Below, one piece after another: positions 10,991-22,700 of a stretch of DNA of 64,000 nucleotides; within the stretch, counting starts at the first letter, position 1; the number at the start of each line of letters is the position of its first letter. The notes under the pieces were generated by a model that saw only the letters and a list, made by a program, of their open reading frames with translations, had not been told where the DNA came from and did not search any database. Origin of the DNA: Kryptolebias marmoratus (taxonomy: Eukaryota; Chordata; Actinopteri; Cyprinodontiformes; Rivulidae); contig NC_051439.1 of the NCBI RefSeq assembly GCF_001649575.2, positions 7,182,148-7,246,147 on the forward strand, in the 5' to 3' direction. The position numbers and the translations under genes are program-made.

Positions 10991-13900
10991 GTCATCAGAT
11001 TTCTTACTTGTGATTTCAGAGCTTCAACTGGTTTTCAGAATCCTAAGAGTGACGAACATGAACAGAGCTAAAGCTAGCTTCCAGTATTATTACTGGTTAT
11101 GTTTATGCTTATTATTGTTTATGTGTTACAATGAAGACTGTTTTGTATTATAAAACATTATATTGTATTATATTATATTGAATATAATATTGACTTGTAC
11201 TTTTTATATTGTGCTATGTAAGTGCTACAGGAGCAGAAATATGATGTAAGTATGAATAAAGTACGAAATAAAGAATGACACAAAAAGCCTAACAATACAC
11301 AATGGAATAAAAGGTGGACCTACATGTAACTAATTAGGAGGAGGAAGGTGTTTTTGGTGAGTTGCAGTCAGCAAATACAGGTTTTGAGCACCTATAAAAG
11401 CTGTTTGTTGTGTTCACTATAACTTTACAGCCTGAACATAAGAGGTGTGTAGTTTGACAGGAAATCCTTATAGACCTTGGATGTTGTACCATCTAAGGAA
11501 GACTGGGAAAACTGAGTTTGAAACCATAAAAAAATAAACAGAGAAAATAAAAGGGTATGTTGTGTTGTAAGCATGACTGGAGTGCTTATAAGTAACTACT
11601 CTGTGCTTATGTTGGACTTTAAAGGCATTTAGAATTTAACTGTAATTTTATTTGGAAGATTTTTTTTGTTTTTTTGCAGGTGGATTATGAACCTTACACT
11701 GGGGTTTTACAAAAAGCTTTCAGAATTGCAAGGCCGGACGCAACATTTCCTGCCTGTAGCTTAGGTTGCCACTTTATTTTCAGGAGTCTTGTTGTCTGGT
11801 TAAAAAACAAAAACAACAAAAAAAACCCCATATTTTTGTTCCTCACATGGAAAGTTCATTTGCTTTTTTAGAGCAATAAGCTCATATAACGCTGTTACTC
11901 ACATTTTTTCTTCACGTTGTTGAAAATTAAATGCAGTGGATAATAGAAATTTTAAAAGGTATGGCAAATTAAAAGCTAGTCCAGTCTGTAGTTGCTACAC
12001 AGAATTACACTTATCTGTCAAAACGAATGAGAGAATGATGTATTGATGCTAACATACAGACGTGGCACTCTTAAGTATTAGTGTGGGAAGGTACTACTGA
12101 GTAATGACTGGTGATTAGAGGGTTCACACCTCCGCTGCGCTGAGCTGCCAGAAGACAGCAGCCTCTGCCTTCCCCAGGTTCAGAGTGGATGGCGGAGGGA
12201 AAAGAGATAGAACGGCAAAGGAACTGAAATGTAGGTGAAAGTGGTGGTTTGAGCCAAGGAGAAACGGCAGATGTTGGATGTCTATTTATCCCTTCTGAAG
12301 CCAAAAAGCACTTTGTGGCTGAAATTTGCTCTAGCAGCCCACCTCCTCTCTTGTTTCCATTCCACAAACACCGAATGGTAGAACTGGCCCGGACGCCTGT
12401 AGTGGAGCAACACACGAGAGGAGGTGATATGTGAGGTACCCAATCTCCACGTCTACATTCGTCTCGTCTGTTGGCATCCTCTCACTCTCAAATTGTTCAC
12501 AGCAAAGCCTTGAACTTTTGAGAAGAATCTGCAAAGAAACTAGAAAACACGACTTTTGATTTCTCTCTACTGTGACAGGTCCTTTGTACAACAAGATTTC
12601 TGCTCTAAACTGAAGAGATAAAACACACTCGAAAGTGTCTCTTTTTGTTCCTTTCCTTAGTCTTCTGACTGCTTTAAAGGTGCTGCTCACCCTTATGCAA
12701 TCTTGTGTCTGAGCACGACTACAGTATGTGTGGAATAACAGCAAAAAAACCTTCTTGGGTTGTAGGATTATAAGGCAGTGAGTTCCTAAACATTTTTTAG
12801 CTTGATACCTCATCTACAGAACGCCAGGCATTAGGAGAAACCCAAGCAGATGCAACACCAAAGCAATCAAAAAGCAATATTCATTTTCGATAACTAATTC
12901 AAATCACTGCAAAAAAAAAAAATCCTAAATAAAATAAAGCTGGAAAGAGGACGAAAGGGAAAATAGGCCCTGATGCCTCATGGGAAATCAGAGTCTTAAT
13001 TAAGCAAGCCTGGTTTCTGTCACCAAGCACAGGGATTATGGGTCTCGCTCATTATAGTCCTGATTATTGCTTTTCTCCTGCAATCAGAGAAAAAGCCAGT
13101 AAACACATTTCTCAATGATTTCTTGCCAATCTGATAAAAAAAAAGTCACATCAGATTTTACATTCCACACCCTTGCGGCCTCTATTTGCACTCTCCCAAT
13201 TCTCTTTCCGTTTCTTTTCATCCCATGAAGCAAAGCATACAGGAAAGAGTTACCAGACTGCAGAAATTAGACATTACAATTCCGAATAAATCAAATAATA
13301 TTTAAAAAAAAAGAAAAGGAAACTCAACAACTTCAGTTGGATGCAGCAGCATGTGTGCAGGGTGTGTAAAGTGAAAGCATGAATTAGTGCAGCAGTGGCA
13401 GATGGGGTCTGAATAATGCATGTCTTAAAGCCAGTCCCAGTTTAAACTCAATGGCCAGAAAGAAAACATCCATTTGCCTAAATTTATCAATTCGTCCAAC
13501 GGTTCACAAATCTCCCTTTGCCTCCATTCAAAAAAAGAAAAAAAAAAGAAAAAAGCTAATAGCTTCCATGAGTGCTTTAACAAATATAGAGTTAATAATT
13601 TATAGTGAATTACTGTGATAGTAACAACTTAATGACTCAACAAAATGTACTTACTGTCAGCAAAATGTCTTCATCTTAAAGAATCTGCAATCTTTTTGGT
13701 TTTTATGTGATTCAGTGTTTAATGAAAACTCTCTCTAGTTATACAGTATTTAACTTCAGATATAACAACAAACATACTATTGTCAGACATCATAGTCGCT
13801 GACTTTAAAAAGGACAAATATATCTACTTTGTTGTGTTTCAGAGAATATAATTAGGTGGCTGAAGTTACTACCAACTTAAAAGCTAAAATGAAAAGGTTT

Positions 13901-14873
13901 CATACATGTCTATTAAAATATCTCAAAAGAGAAGCCTGTGACAGGGAAAGAAAGAATGGGATCAAGTGTCACAAAACTTCCTAAAATCCTCTGCAGAGAA
14001 ATAAACTGTAAAGACAGGCTTTATGAGAGGACTTGGGTTTTGTAATCCTGTTGTATGTCGACCAAAGTGTTTCATTAAAACCTCAGAAAGTTGCGTCAGC
14101 TTGTGAAAAGGGGCCTATTATGTCTCCAAAAATAGCCTATTGGCGACTTTTAGGAGACAGAAGTGATTACACAAGGACTGTGTGCGTTTGTGTTGACGTA
14201 AACGCATAAAAGCCAAATACCTGCTTCTGATCCAGCTGAATGTGGAGCCAAATTCATGAAAATTAAGTGTAAAAGAATTTTGCCAGCAATTTAAATAACG
14301 TATCTTATCTTAAAATACAGCACAGAGAGAACAATATTGACTAATATGTCAACTGATGATGTAAACCTTCAACAATACATAAATCTGCACGTCATGCACG
14401 CAAAGTATTTCATAAAAAGAAAGATGCTGAGCTGCAGCTGACAGCGGAGGAAGTGTGAGAGGTCATGCCACCAGATTGATTATTAAAGTACATGACTTTA
14501 CAATATCTGTCAGAGGACAAAAGCAGCAATTTTCTCACCAGTAGATGATACACAGACCAAAACAGATAGAAAAGTGAGGCCTCACAGTGAGGTGAATGCT
14601 TCAATATGAAACTCCTGATGAGAATACTGCCAGGTTTATTAGAGGAATCGAGTCTTGGAGCTGGATAAAGACACATCTTCCGAAGACCATGGCAGGACTG
14701 CAGCTGTCCCTCCACAGGCCTGTCTTTGGCTTTAACATTGACACTTGGTGTCACCCAACTTATATTCCTCTCTCATTAAAGCCTTCCTAGTCGGCAGCTG
14801 GTTAGATTACACTGCATGTTAGATTTAAGCAAGAGATGATCAAATGCGCCCTCAATGACAGGATACCTCCTTC
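10991..14873. other. Unassigned intronic sequence
   Basis: No transposon or exon recognised. The 160-codon minus-strand ORF at 12331-12813 shows no motif, is cysteine-rich at random and overlaps a plus-strand ORF. A repeat-free block at 12960-13080 could be a conserved non-coding element. Confidence 0.4.
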
Positions 14874-14898
14874 TGATCGTGTGATATCCACACGATCA
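14874..14898. repeat. Perfect 10-bp inverted repeat
   Basis: TGATCGTGTG, five bases (ATATC), then CACACGATCA. The arms are perfectly complementary. No flanking duplication or element was seen around it. Confidence 0.8.
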
Positions 14899-15181
14899 CA
14901 AGCCAAGGACTTGAATATCTAATGCAGCCAACCTGCTCCCATTTGCTGCACTTCCTCTTTCTTGTTGTCATGGATACAAAACCCATTTTGCCAGCCCAGC
15001 TCCTCTGAAACTGTGACACATGACACACAAGTATTTTTTGTAAAACATAAACCTTTGCTATTTGTTTCTATTAGTGCATTTTCAGAGTTAAAGTGTACAG
15101 TAACTGTCCCCGAAGGGAATAGAGTCCTAACAGGTTTACCTCTGTCTGCTGACATATAGCCCATTACTTCATCTGTGTGCC

Positions 15182-15207
15182 CACACACACAGACACACAC
15201 ACACACG
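15182..15207. repeat. (CA)n microsatellite
   Basis: CA dinucleotides with one interruption (CACAGACACA). It explains the VCVCVCVC run in the overlapping minus-strand ORF, which is therefore not a gene. Confidence 0.9.
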
Positions 15208-15602
15208 TAAACCTCAGCAGCTGCTGAAGAAAAAGAGGACTGTGCCAGCTTGCTTCCCTTGCTGTCAGACCCAAACTTAGTAGCAACAAAGGAGGAAAAC
15301 GACATATCATCCCTTTGTGCTGCAACTGTAACTCTTTCCTTTTCCAACAGAGTTTTCACTCCAAAAATGAACAATAAAATGAAGAGAAACAGGAAGATGA
15401 TCCCTTTTTAGCCCTTTATACAGTCAAATAACAATCAATTTGAACTTTAAATCAAGGATGTTTTATGTGGTTTTGCAAGGAAGAAGACATTTTTAGCAAC
15501 AAATTAATATTTTTGATATTCATATTGTTTTCATGCAGTAAGATTACCCATTTACATGTAAAAAAGGTTAAATCCAGCCTTCTACAAATATAAATAAGTT
15601 AT

Positions 15603-15871
15603 ATCACCAATGCCAAAAAAGTTGAGACTGTGTAAAATGTAAATAAAACCAGAATACAAAAATTTGCAAATGTAATGACTCCATATTTTATTCACAATGG
15701 AGCATAATAAACATACCAAATGTTTAAAATTGTACCATTTTTAGAAGAAAGAAAAAACGTCATTTTAAATTTGATTTTGATGTTCAATTGTCAATATAAT
15801 TTTGGGTTTCGCTTTTTGCAAATTAAACGTTTTTATTTACATTTTACACATCGTCCTAAATTGGGGTTGTA
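15603..15871 (+). mobile_element. Tc1/mariner family T1, MITE-like deletion derivative
   Basis: Both ends are present with no transposase between: the left end reads AAAAAAGTTGAGACTGTG and TAAAATGTAAATAAAACCAG; the right end reads TTTTTATTTACATTTTACAC and ends TTGGGGTTGTA. These are imperfect inverted copies of each other. About 270 bp long, with TA at both ends as expected for Tc1 insertion. Confidence 0.75.
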
Positions 15872-17264
15872 CTTTGACTGATCAACTTTGGAATTTCAAT
15901 AGAGAGCTCAGTAAAACCAGGAATACTAAAAAGACATAATGCACAGCGGCTGAGAGGAAAATCTAATTTCAGGGGAGGCAAGAGACTGTCACTGATCTAA
16001 ATGAAAAGCCCAGGCTTTGGTGGAAGGAGGAGGAGCGCCGGTCGACTCCACTTGTCATGCCCCTTACAATACTGTCTTCATAAAAACATGCTGACTGCCA
16101 GCGCTGAAGGAGAAAAAGACTAAATTAGAGGATGAAAAAGGAAAGAGGATACTCAAAGCTGAGGTAGAAAAAGAAGAAGGAAATATTAAAAACACAGACG
16201 GCTTTGCTCCTTATTTTCTGTGCCAAGAGCAAGGCGAAAGGGTGAGAAAATATTTTTTTAGATGGCTGGTGCAGGCCCCAAGGTCCCCCCTCCACAAGGA
16301 CACAGTGTGATAAAACACTCAGACAAGATGCGTCTGATAGAGGGCGACAAAGAAGGGAGAGGAGGAAGAAACAGAGGACGCAGTCAGAACAGCAAAATGA
16401 AAGCTGAAGCAGCGCCCTGACGGGGCGAAGGAGATGGCTGGGCTGGGGGCGAGAAATTCACGAGGGCTGTTCTGGGTGTCAGGTGTGGGTCCGTGATTGC
16501 ACAGAGAGCCAAAACCAGCCAAGACAAACCGCCCGCAGCTAAGTGACAAAAGCAATCATATATAAATGACCTGAGAGAACAACAAGCTTCTCTTTGACTC
16601 TAAGAACAAAACTTAGGAACATGGGATGCTGAAATGATAAAAGCACAACCCTTCCTGTCATTTATAGAAACAGGGCAAACGGGTGAAGCTTCACAAATAA
16701 AAGTCAGGCTGTCAGTGTTGAGTTAAACACGTTCCTCTGTAGGTTTTATCACTCAGGGCTTTAAGATTCATGTTACAGGCAGGAATTAAAACAGGACTGA
16801 AGAATCAAAAAGGAAAGAATCACTAATCAAATAACAGTGTCCACTCCAGATATAACACTTTTGCATTTTATGTCTAATGATGTAACAAACTTTTAATGGT
16901 TCTTTTTGTATTTGGTATTTACTAACTGGTAAAAAAAAAAATGCAAAAAAAAGAAATCCAAATAACCTGACTTCATGCTCCAGTTTTATTTTAAATTCAA
17001 TCCACTGTGAGTTAAACCAAATTTTAGATTGCCATATAAACGGGAATAATTTAACGTTCTTAATACTCTTTAGTCTATGAACCTCATAATCTTATCACTT
17101 TTTAAATTAAAAGTGCAGGATTTTTTGAAGAAATGCATATCACGCATGTAAGAGTTTAACATTATATTTTGAAATGATAGAGTTTTAGCAATTTTAGTCT
17201 TTTCAGACTCCAACAGGTAATGCTAACATTTTAAGTAAAGATCTCCTGCAATGAGTAGTCCTTG
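15872..17264. other. Unassigned intronic sequence
   Basis: Purine-rich patches (16130-16240, 16330-16420) and AT-rich sequence. No recognisable gene or repeat family. Confidence 0.4.
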
Positions 17265-18305
17265 AACTCACACTTGTGAATTACTCTGAGCTACTATCAC
17301 ACCAAATTTTAGCACAACATCTGTAAAAATAACTAAACTATTGCCATAAGTTTAAGCTATGTCATGTTTTGGTCCTGGTGCCCTGTTTTCTAGGGTTGTT
17401 TTTGATTCCTGTTTTTAGTTTGGGTTATGGTTTTATTTTATTTTGTCGTTTTTTGGTCTAGGTTTCGTTCCACCATTGTTCCTTGTGTTTTGTTTATGTC
17501 ATCATGCACTTATCCTCAGTCTGCCCTTGTTTACCTGTCACGCCCATCTCCATCTGCTTTCATGATTTTCTCTCACCTGTGCCCACTTCCTCTAATTGCC
17601 TTCTGCTGTTTAAAACCCGGTAATTTCTTCCACTCAGTCGCTGGTTAATTGTCTTTGGTATGTTCCGTGTTTGGTTCTTGTCGCCTAACATTATCTTACC
17701 TTGCTTTGCCATTCGGTTGCCACGTTCCGTGTTTTGTTATTTAGTGGTTTGCTGCCACATCAGCTTTTTGTTTTCTAGTTTTGTTAGTTATAAATAAATT
17801 TTCTTTTTTCCATTCATGAGTCTACACTCAGGGTTCCTCTCGCTCTCTACCATTTGTGACAATTTTGTGTTTTCTAAGGTCGGTTGGCTGTGGTAGCCAT
17901 CTTAAAATGAGTTGGATCCATAAGTTAATCAGTAGATGTACATCCATTGTTTTCTAAAGGTTTTAATAATATCCATCTAGTTCTTTATGAGATATTTTGC
18001 TAACAGAGAGAGTTGACTCCAAACAATTAATGGCAAATTTTTAAACAAAGATTATGAGCAATCTCTTAGTGCTCACAACGTGTTGGGAGTCAGCCTCAGG
18101 TACTACCTCACAAAATCCTAAGTCAGTGCCTGTAAAATTAACTGAGTTAGAGCAATATTTAGTGTTTTTAAGGTTAGTTGGTTGTGGAGGCCATCTTACA
18201 TTGTGTTGGCCCCATAGATGTACAGCCAGTGATTACTTTCAGAAAGTTTCAATAAAATCTGTTTATTGGTTCATGAGATATTTTGCTAAAAGACAGACAG
18301 ATACA
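17265..18305 (+). repeat. Repeat A dimer interrupted by an LTR-like insertion
   Basis: The left part (17265-17344) stops in the block that should read GCCATTTTTGTGTTGGC. The sequence resumes after about 520 bp at 17863 with TTTTGTGTTTTCTAAGG. A second unit then follows in tandem: the TTAGCTGTGG-equivalent blocks are near 17883 and 18175, giving a period of about 290 bp. Both units end with the GAGATATTTTGCTAA motif. The interruption is the LTR-like element at 17345-17862. Confidence 0.75.
17345..17862 (+). mobile_element. LTR-like element (solo LTR candidate)
   Basis: About 520 bp inserted into repeat A. TGTCATGTTTTGGTCC lies near the left side and CCATTTGTGACA at the right, giving TGTCA...TGACA ends. 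It holds a TTTAAAA box (17609-17615), AATAAA (17793-17798) and many GTTCCGTGTTTTGTT-like pieces. The layout of promoter then poly(A) signal with no coding is that of a solo LTR. The target duplication is not clean, so exact ends are uncertain. The 73-codon ORF inside is a shadow. Confidence 0.5.
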
Positions 18306-18429
18306 CACACACTAGCTCTGTTTTTATGTTTACTGTAATTTTTCTGAAAAAGACTTTGGTTGACTTGAAAACCTTACAGTGCCAAGATATTTGACTTGTA
18401 TATTTGACAAGTATCCCCCAGCACTCAGG

Positions 18430-18612
18430 TACATTACTTTGCGCAGTCGCCTTACAGTGAAGGAGTGTGCTTGAACTCTCAGTTTTGGTCAAAAGACCCC
18501 TGTTTTGTGCCTCAGCTGTGGCTTGTGTTAGCCCCATCATGGACTGGTGACCCCCAGCCCTCTAGCCATGATATGGACATAATAAAGCTGGTATGACTGG
18601 TGGATGGACGTT
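18430..18612 (+). repeat. Repeat E, forward copy
   Basis: GCGCAGTCGCCTTACAGTGA, GTGCTTGAACTCTCAG, then CATGGACTGGTGACCCC and a GGTGGATGGACG tail. This is a very common fish repeat running from a GCGCAGTGG...TCGCCTCACAG head to an ATGGATGGATGG tail; the middle is deleted here. Class not certain (SINE-like or transposon-derived). Confidence 0.55.
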
Positions 18613-18684
18613 CAATGTCAACGTTGTTGCTCTGACTGCCTCGAAACATTTACAAACTCAGTTTCTGCAGATTCAATGAATAAT

Positions 18685-18935
18685 CATCATCTATTCATTT
18701 TCTTTACCCCATTTTATGTGCAGGGTCACAGGGAGCTGGTGCCTATCTCTAGGGTTCATTGTGTGAGAGACAGGGTACGTCCTGGACAAGTCTGTAGTCT
18801 ATCACAGGGTTAAACAAAGACAAACAAGACAGATACTGTAACCATTCACACCTAGTGACAATTTAGAGTTTTGAAGGAAAAGGCCAAGCCAAGTTGTGGA
18901 TCTACATCCTTCTGCTCTGCTGTGCCACCTAAATA
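18685..18935 (-). repeat. Repeat E, reverse copy
   Basis: Plus-strand order: ATCTATTCATTTTCTTTACC, AGGGTCACAGGGAGCTGGTG, CAGGGTACGTCCTGGACAAG, GTCTATCACAGGGTTAAAC, ACAATTTAGAGT. This is the reverse-oriented tail half of the same family as 18430-18612, so the two copies face each other. Confidence 0.6.
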
Positions 18936-19431
18936 AACTGAATAATAATCATTCCCACAAAGTCTGAATGAGAGCTAAACATCTCCGTGGCTCTGCTGCT
19001 CTCCACAGGACCGGGGCATCTTACCAACCATCAGCACATGTTTCGCACATTAGGCATTGCTTCATCTGTTATGCTCTGCACATTGGTGTTACTACAGAAG
19101 GTGCTATTATTTCTGCATTTGCAGAAGGAATAGAGGGAGAATGTGGAAAAACTGTCACAGCTCAGTGAATCTCTAATCAAGCAGCAGAAAGCACATTTAG
19201 GGTGAATGAGAGTGAATATGGGCAATTTTTTGCAAATCCTCTGATGCATTATGTGTTTTTTTGTGTGTAGTCTGTAGAAGGGAACATTTTTACATTCACA
19301 GCCATTGTAGTTCTAGTTTGAGACTGAGAGGAGTTTGAAAAAGGACATAGGTGGTAAAGTCCCTCATAAACAATCACAGAGACATGTCAGGGTTCTAAGC
19401 TAATCGCTATCCAGATTAAAAGCTTCATGTT

Positions 19432-20210
19432 CCTTAAAGGAATACATATCACCTACCACCTTTCATGCCTGACTTTTGGTCTAAGATCATCTTATATTGA
19501 GCGAGGACAGATTTGTAGCTCTTTTGGTCCAACCTTCATTATGTACAATCTCATGTGATATTGTGAGATCTTGTGAAATGTGTTAGCTCTCAGAGTACAT
19601 GTCAGGGATGGTTATCTGCTACTACCACACCAAATTTAGTTCAAAATCTATATATTGGATTACATTATAGTCATTTCGTGTTGGCTAAAATCACCTAGCT
19701 GTGGCAGCTATCTTGAACTGGGTTGACTCCATAGGCGTATCCACCATTTCTATAGGCAAAATGATGCATTTATGCTTCTCGAAAATGATGGTGTGGCCCA
19801 TTGACACCTCAGGGGTGTGCTGAAGACTGGAGGGGTGGAACTGGCATGAATAATTAGCTGCAAAAGGAGCTAATTACACAACTTCCCTGTCATGGTGGTG
19901 AAGATTGTCCCTTTCTCCCACGTGAGAGACTTGGGTTTGAATCCCCAGGAGTAAATCTTGAGCCATACATAGCCCTCAGAGAATGTGTTGTGAATGACCC
20001 CCAGCTACAACCACAATAAACTTTACCTCAATGCCTGTAAAATTGACCGAGTCATAGATGTATTTTGTTTTCTCAGGTCAGTTTGCTGTGGTGGCCATCT
20101 TGATTTGGGTCGGCTTCAATTAAAATTCGCCCTGTGGTTCATGAGATACTATGTTTTGCTAACAGACAGAGGTAAGTTCAAACAGCTAATGGCAAAATTT
20201 TAAACAAAAA
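19432..20210 (+). repeat. Repeat A, two partial units separated by about 230 bp
   Basis: The first unit (19432-19745) starts with AAGGAATACATATCACC and runs into TTAGCTGTGG-like and TTGAACTGGGTTGACTCC blocks. The second unit (19975-20210) starts at AGAGAATGTGTTGTGAATGAC and ends in GGCAAAATTTTAAACAAA. The spacer 19746-19974 holds a stretch with GGGTTTGAATCCCC, which resembles a tRNA B-box and may be a decayed SINE. A Tc1 fragment abuts the right end. Confidence 0.7.
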
Positions 20211-20431
20211 CTCTGGAAAACTCTGAGCTCAAAGGACAAGACTGAAAGTTAGTACTGGATGGCCATGATGTTCGGGCTCTGCCTCTCTGATGATATTCTT
20301 ACTATAAACATTTGGTATGTTTATCATGTTCCATTGTGAATACATTTTGAGATTATGACATTTGCAGGCCAGTGCATTGTTTTTATTGACATTTTACACA
20401 GCATCCCAATTTGTCTGTAATTGAGGTTGTA
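20211..20431 (+). mobile_element. Tc1/mariner family T1, deleted copy
   Basis: Starts inside the transposase N-terminal region (AACTCTGAGCTCAAAGGACA, AGTACTGGATGGCCATGATG) and jumps to the right end (GTTTTTATTGACATTTTACAC, AATTGAGGTTGTA). The left terminal repeat and most of the catalytic region are missing. It directly abuts a repeat A unit. Confidence 0.65.
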
Positions 20432-20639
20432 AATGTATTTTTATCTTCTTGAATCCTTGTGATTGCAGGTCCTGTAGTTTTGTTTTCTGTTCTGTTCCCT
20501 ACCTGCTTGTCTCCTGAGGCCTTCAACCATTAACTTCACAAAACTTCACATCCCAAAAACTATGTCTCTGATTATTTTTAGCTCTATAGACATCTCTTTT
20601 GGTGCCACTCAGTTCTTTATCAGTGGTGTTTTTCTCTGT

Positions 20640-21003
20640 CTGCACCAAATACATTCATCATCCCAAACCTAAAATTTAAATCAAAGGTATTCATACTCTG
20701 AACACACCTGCAGCGCACATTCTGAAAGCACAGAACATAAGTACAGATGAGGATCTGACGAAGACCAAGTAAAAATCCAGGTACTATAAATACACGGATG
20801 GAAATGAAGAACGCAGGTGATGTGAGAGGGAAGAGCAGAAAGCAAGAAACACAGAGAATGGTCCAAGAATCAGGACAATACAGAACATGAAACAATACCA
20901 ATTTTAACTTAATCTAACATTTAACCATAAAATACACAAAAGCAGGACAAGGTCACACAAAACCAACCAAACAAAACACAGAAGCCTCACAAAGATTATG
21001 ACA
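20640..21003 (-). mobile_element. LTR-like element, reverse orientation
   Basis: On the minus strand it starts TGTCATAATCTTTGTGAGGC and contains GTATTTATAGTACC (TATA-like, near 20784-20793) after a CTCACATCACCTGCG block. The order matches the element at 17345-17862. ORFs within it look non-coding. Confidence 0.45.
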
Positions 21004-22100
21004 GCTTTGTCTGGGGATGCGTGTTTGTGTCACGCTCCGCAACCATGACTTCTGCTTCCCTTCAGTTGGTTCACACACAGACATTCGCCCATGTGCACTA
21101 CACAGTCACACATCGGCGCAAACTGACACACTTTGAACACACACTCTGAAATGATGATCTTACGGCCCGGGGTTCTGTACATACAATGGTTTCTGTACAC
21201 ACTCCGCAGAACACATTCATAACACGCCTGTAGCTCGGTTTTATGCTGCAATTCTCAACACTACATCACTGTTTCTTAACCTTAGGGCTAATGCAATGTC
21301 TTCTGCTGTTAAAATGGGTCCCCTGATGAATTCCTAATTATACAGAAATGACTGTGGAACATTGTCCAACAGCCTGTGGGCACCATAGGACTGTTTTAAA
21401 CATAGCGCAGCCTGCCAATGATTTTCATTGAAAAGCTTATTAGAAGTTTCATTTCTGCCCTTTGGAGAGTTAAAATACCACTGTATGAAGCATACATCTT
21501 ATTTTACAGTTATTAAAGCACAATGAGTATTTTCTGTGGTTTTGGTTTGCAACGCACACCTAATTCAACAGGCAAAAGGTAGCAAAATCCTTTTTTGTTT
21601 TAAAATTTACACTTCTGCTTTGCAGGCTTTGACTCTGTCCTAACATTATGACCAATAATAACATTTAAACCCACTACAAACCTAATTTCTCCCAAGAATG
21701 TACTTGCCGTAACTTTTCTTGATGGCTAAGCATTCCTAAAATAGAAATCTGTTCTGTTTGAATTGTTTTACTGATGTTTTGCCAAGTTATACATGTCCAA
21801 TCAAACAAAAAAAAGAAAAGAAAATGAAATACAATGAAACAAACTTAAGAAATAAAATGTATAACAAAATTATTCTGCCCATGTGACATGCAAATTTTTA
21901 ATTTTTTTTAATATATTCTGTCCGAAAAGGAGCAGGTAGAAGATACATCTTATAATGTCCTTCCCTTTTCCTACTTGTCAATTTATTATCAATTAACTTT
22001 CATAACATCAAAACGAAGACAAATCGTTTCCATTTTACATGATTTTCAACTATGTACAATTATTTTAAATACTATTTAGTTTTGTAGCAGATCCAACAAT

Positions 22101-22253
22101 GAAAGAAAATCATGTATCATTTTCTTAGACTTCGCAATACTTTGTGTTGGTCTGCAATATAAAATCCCAGTAAAATACTTCGCAGTTTGTGGTTGCAACG
22201 TGACATAATGTGGGGAAGTTTAAGCAGTGTGAATACTTTCTCAAGGAACTGTA
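22101..22253 (+). mobile_element. Tc1/mariner family T3, terminal fragment
   Basis: CATGTATCATTTTCTTAGAC, TTTGTGTTGGTCTGCAATAT, AAAATCCCAGTAAAATAC and the end GAATACTTTCTCAAGGAACT followed by GTA match the outer 150 bp of the T3 family, whose other copy is at 48055-49008. Confidence 0.7.
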
Positions 22254-22637
22254 GATCAGAGAAGGTGCACAGGTGCACAGTCACTAATAGAGTCGGAGCT
22301 CTTCACTAGAAGAGTGTCTGCAGCAGAAGCTGCTGTCCGAACACAGAGGATGTGCTGAGTGTGACACTGCAGAGCTGGAGACTGATCAGTGACCCTGCTG
22401 AACCCTGTTTTCTGCTGAAAGTGTCTTCAGTTCTCTGTCATTGTCACACCCCATGCAGCAGTGATGGAAGATGACCTGATCTGATCAGCAAAGAGCCGTT
22501 TTCGCATTGCACATTTACAGAGACTGATACAGCTTGTATCAGTGTAAAAGTTGATCTTCCCCTAATGTATGATTTTTGTTTAAGTATGAGGACCAATTGG
22601 AAAAGTGTATCTTTTACATTACATGGACAATGGTGTG

Positions 22638-22700
22638 CAGGGCTGGACTGCTAAATGCGTATACCAGGCATTTGTTAAAAAGGCCCACACACTTTTGGGC
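22638..22700 (+). mobile_element. hAT-like transposon terminus
   Basis: CAGGGCTGGACTG followed by ATACCAGGCATTTG and AGGCCC resembles the end of a fish hAT family (GGGCTGGACTGG...CCGGGCATTTG). The rest of the element is not recognisable. The ORFs to its right match nothing I know. Confidence 0.45.

Noticed and set aside
12331..12813. 160-codon minus-strand ORF
   Set aside because: No motif, no promoter or splice context, and an antisense ORF overlaps it. Fits chance expectation in 64 kb.
14919..15374. 151-codon minus-strand ORF
   Set aside because: Part of it is a translated CA microsatellite (VCVCVCVC). No domain is visible.
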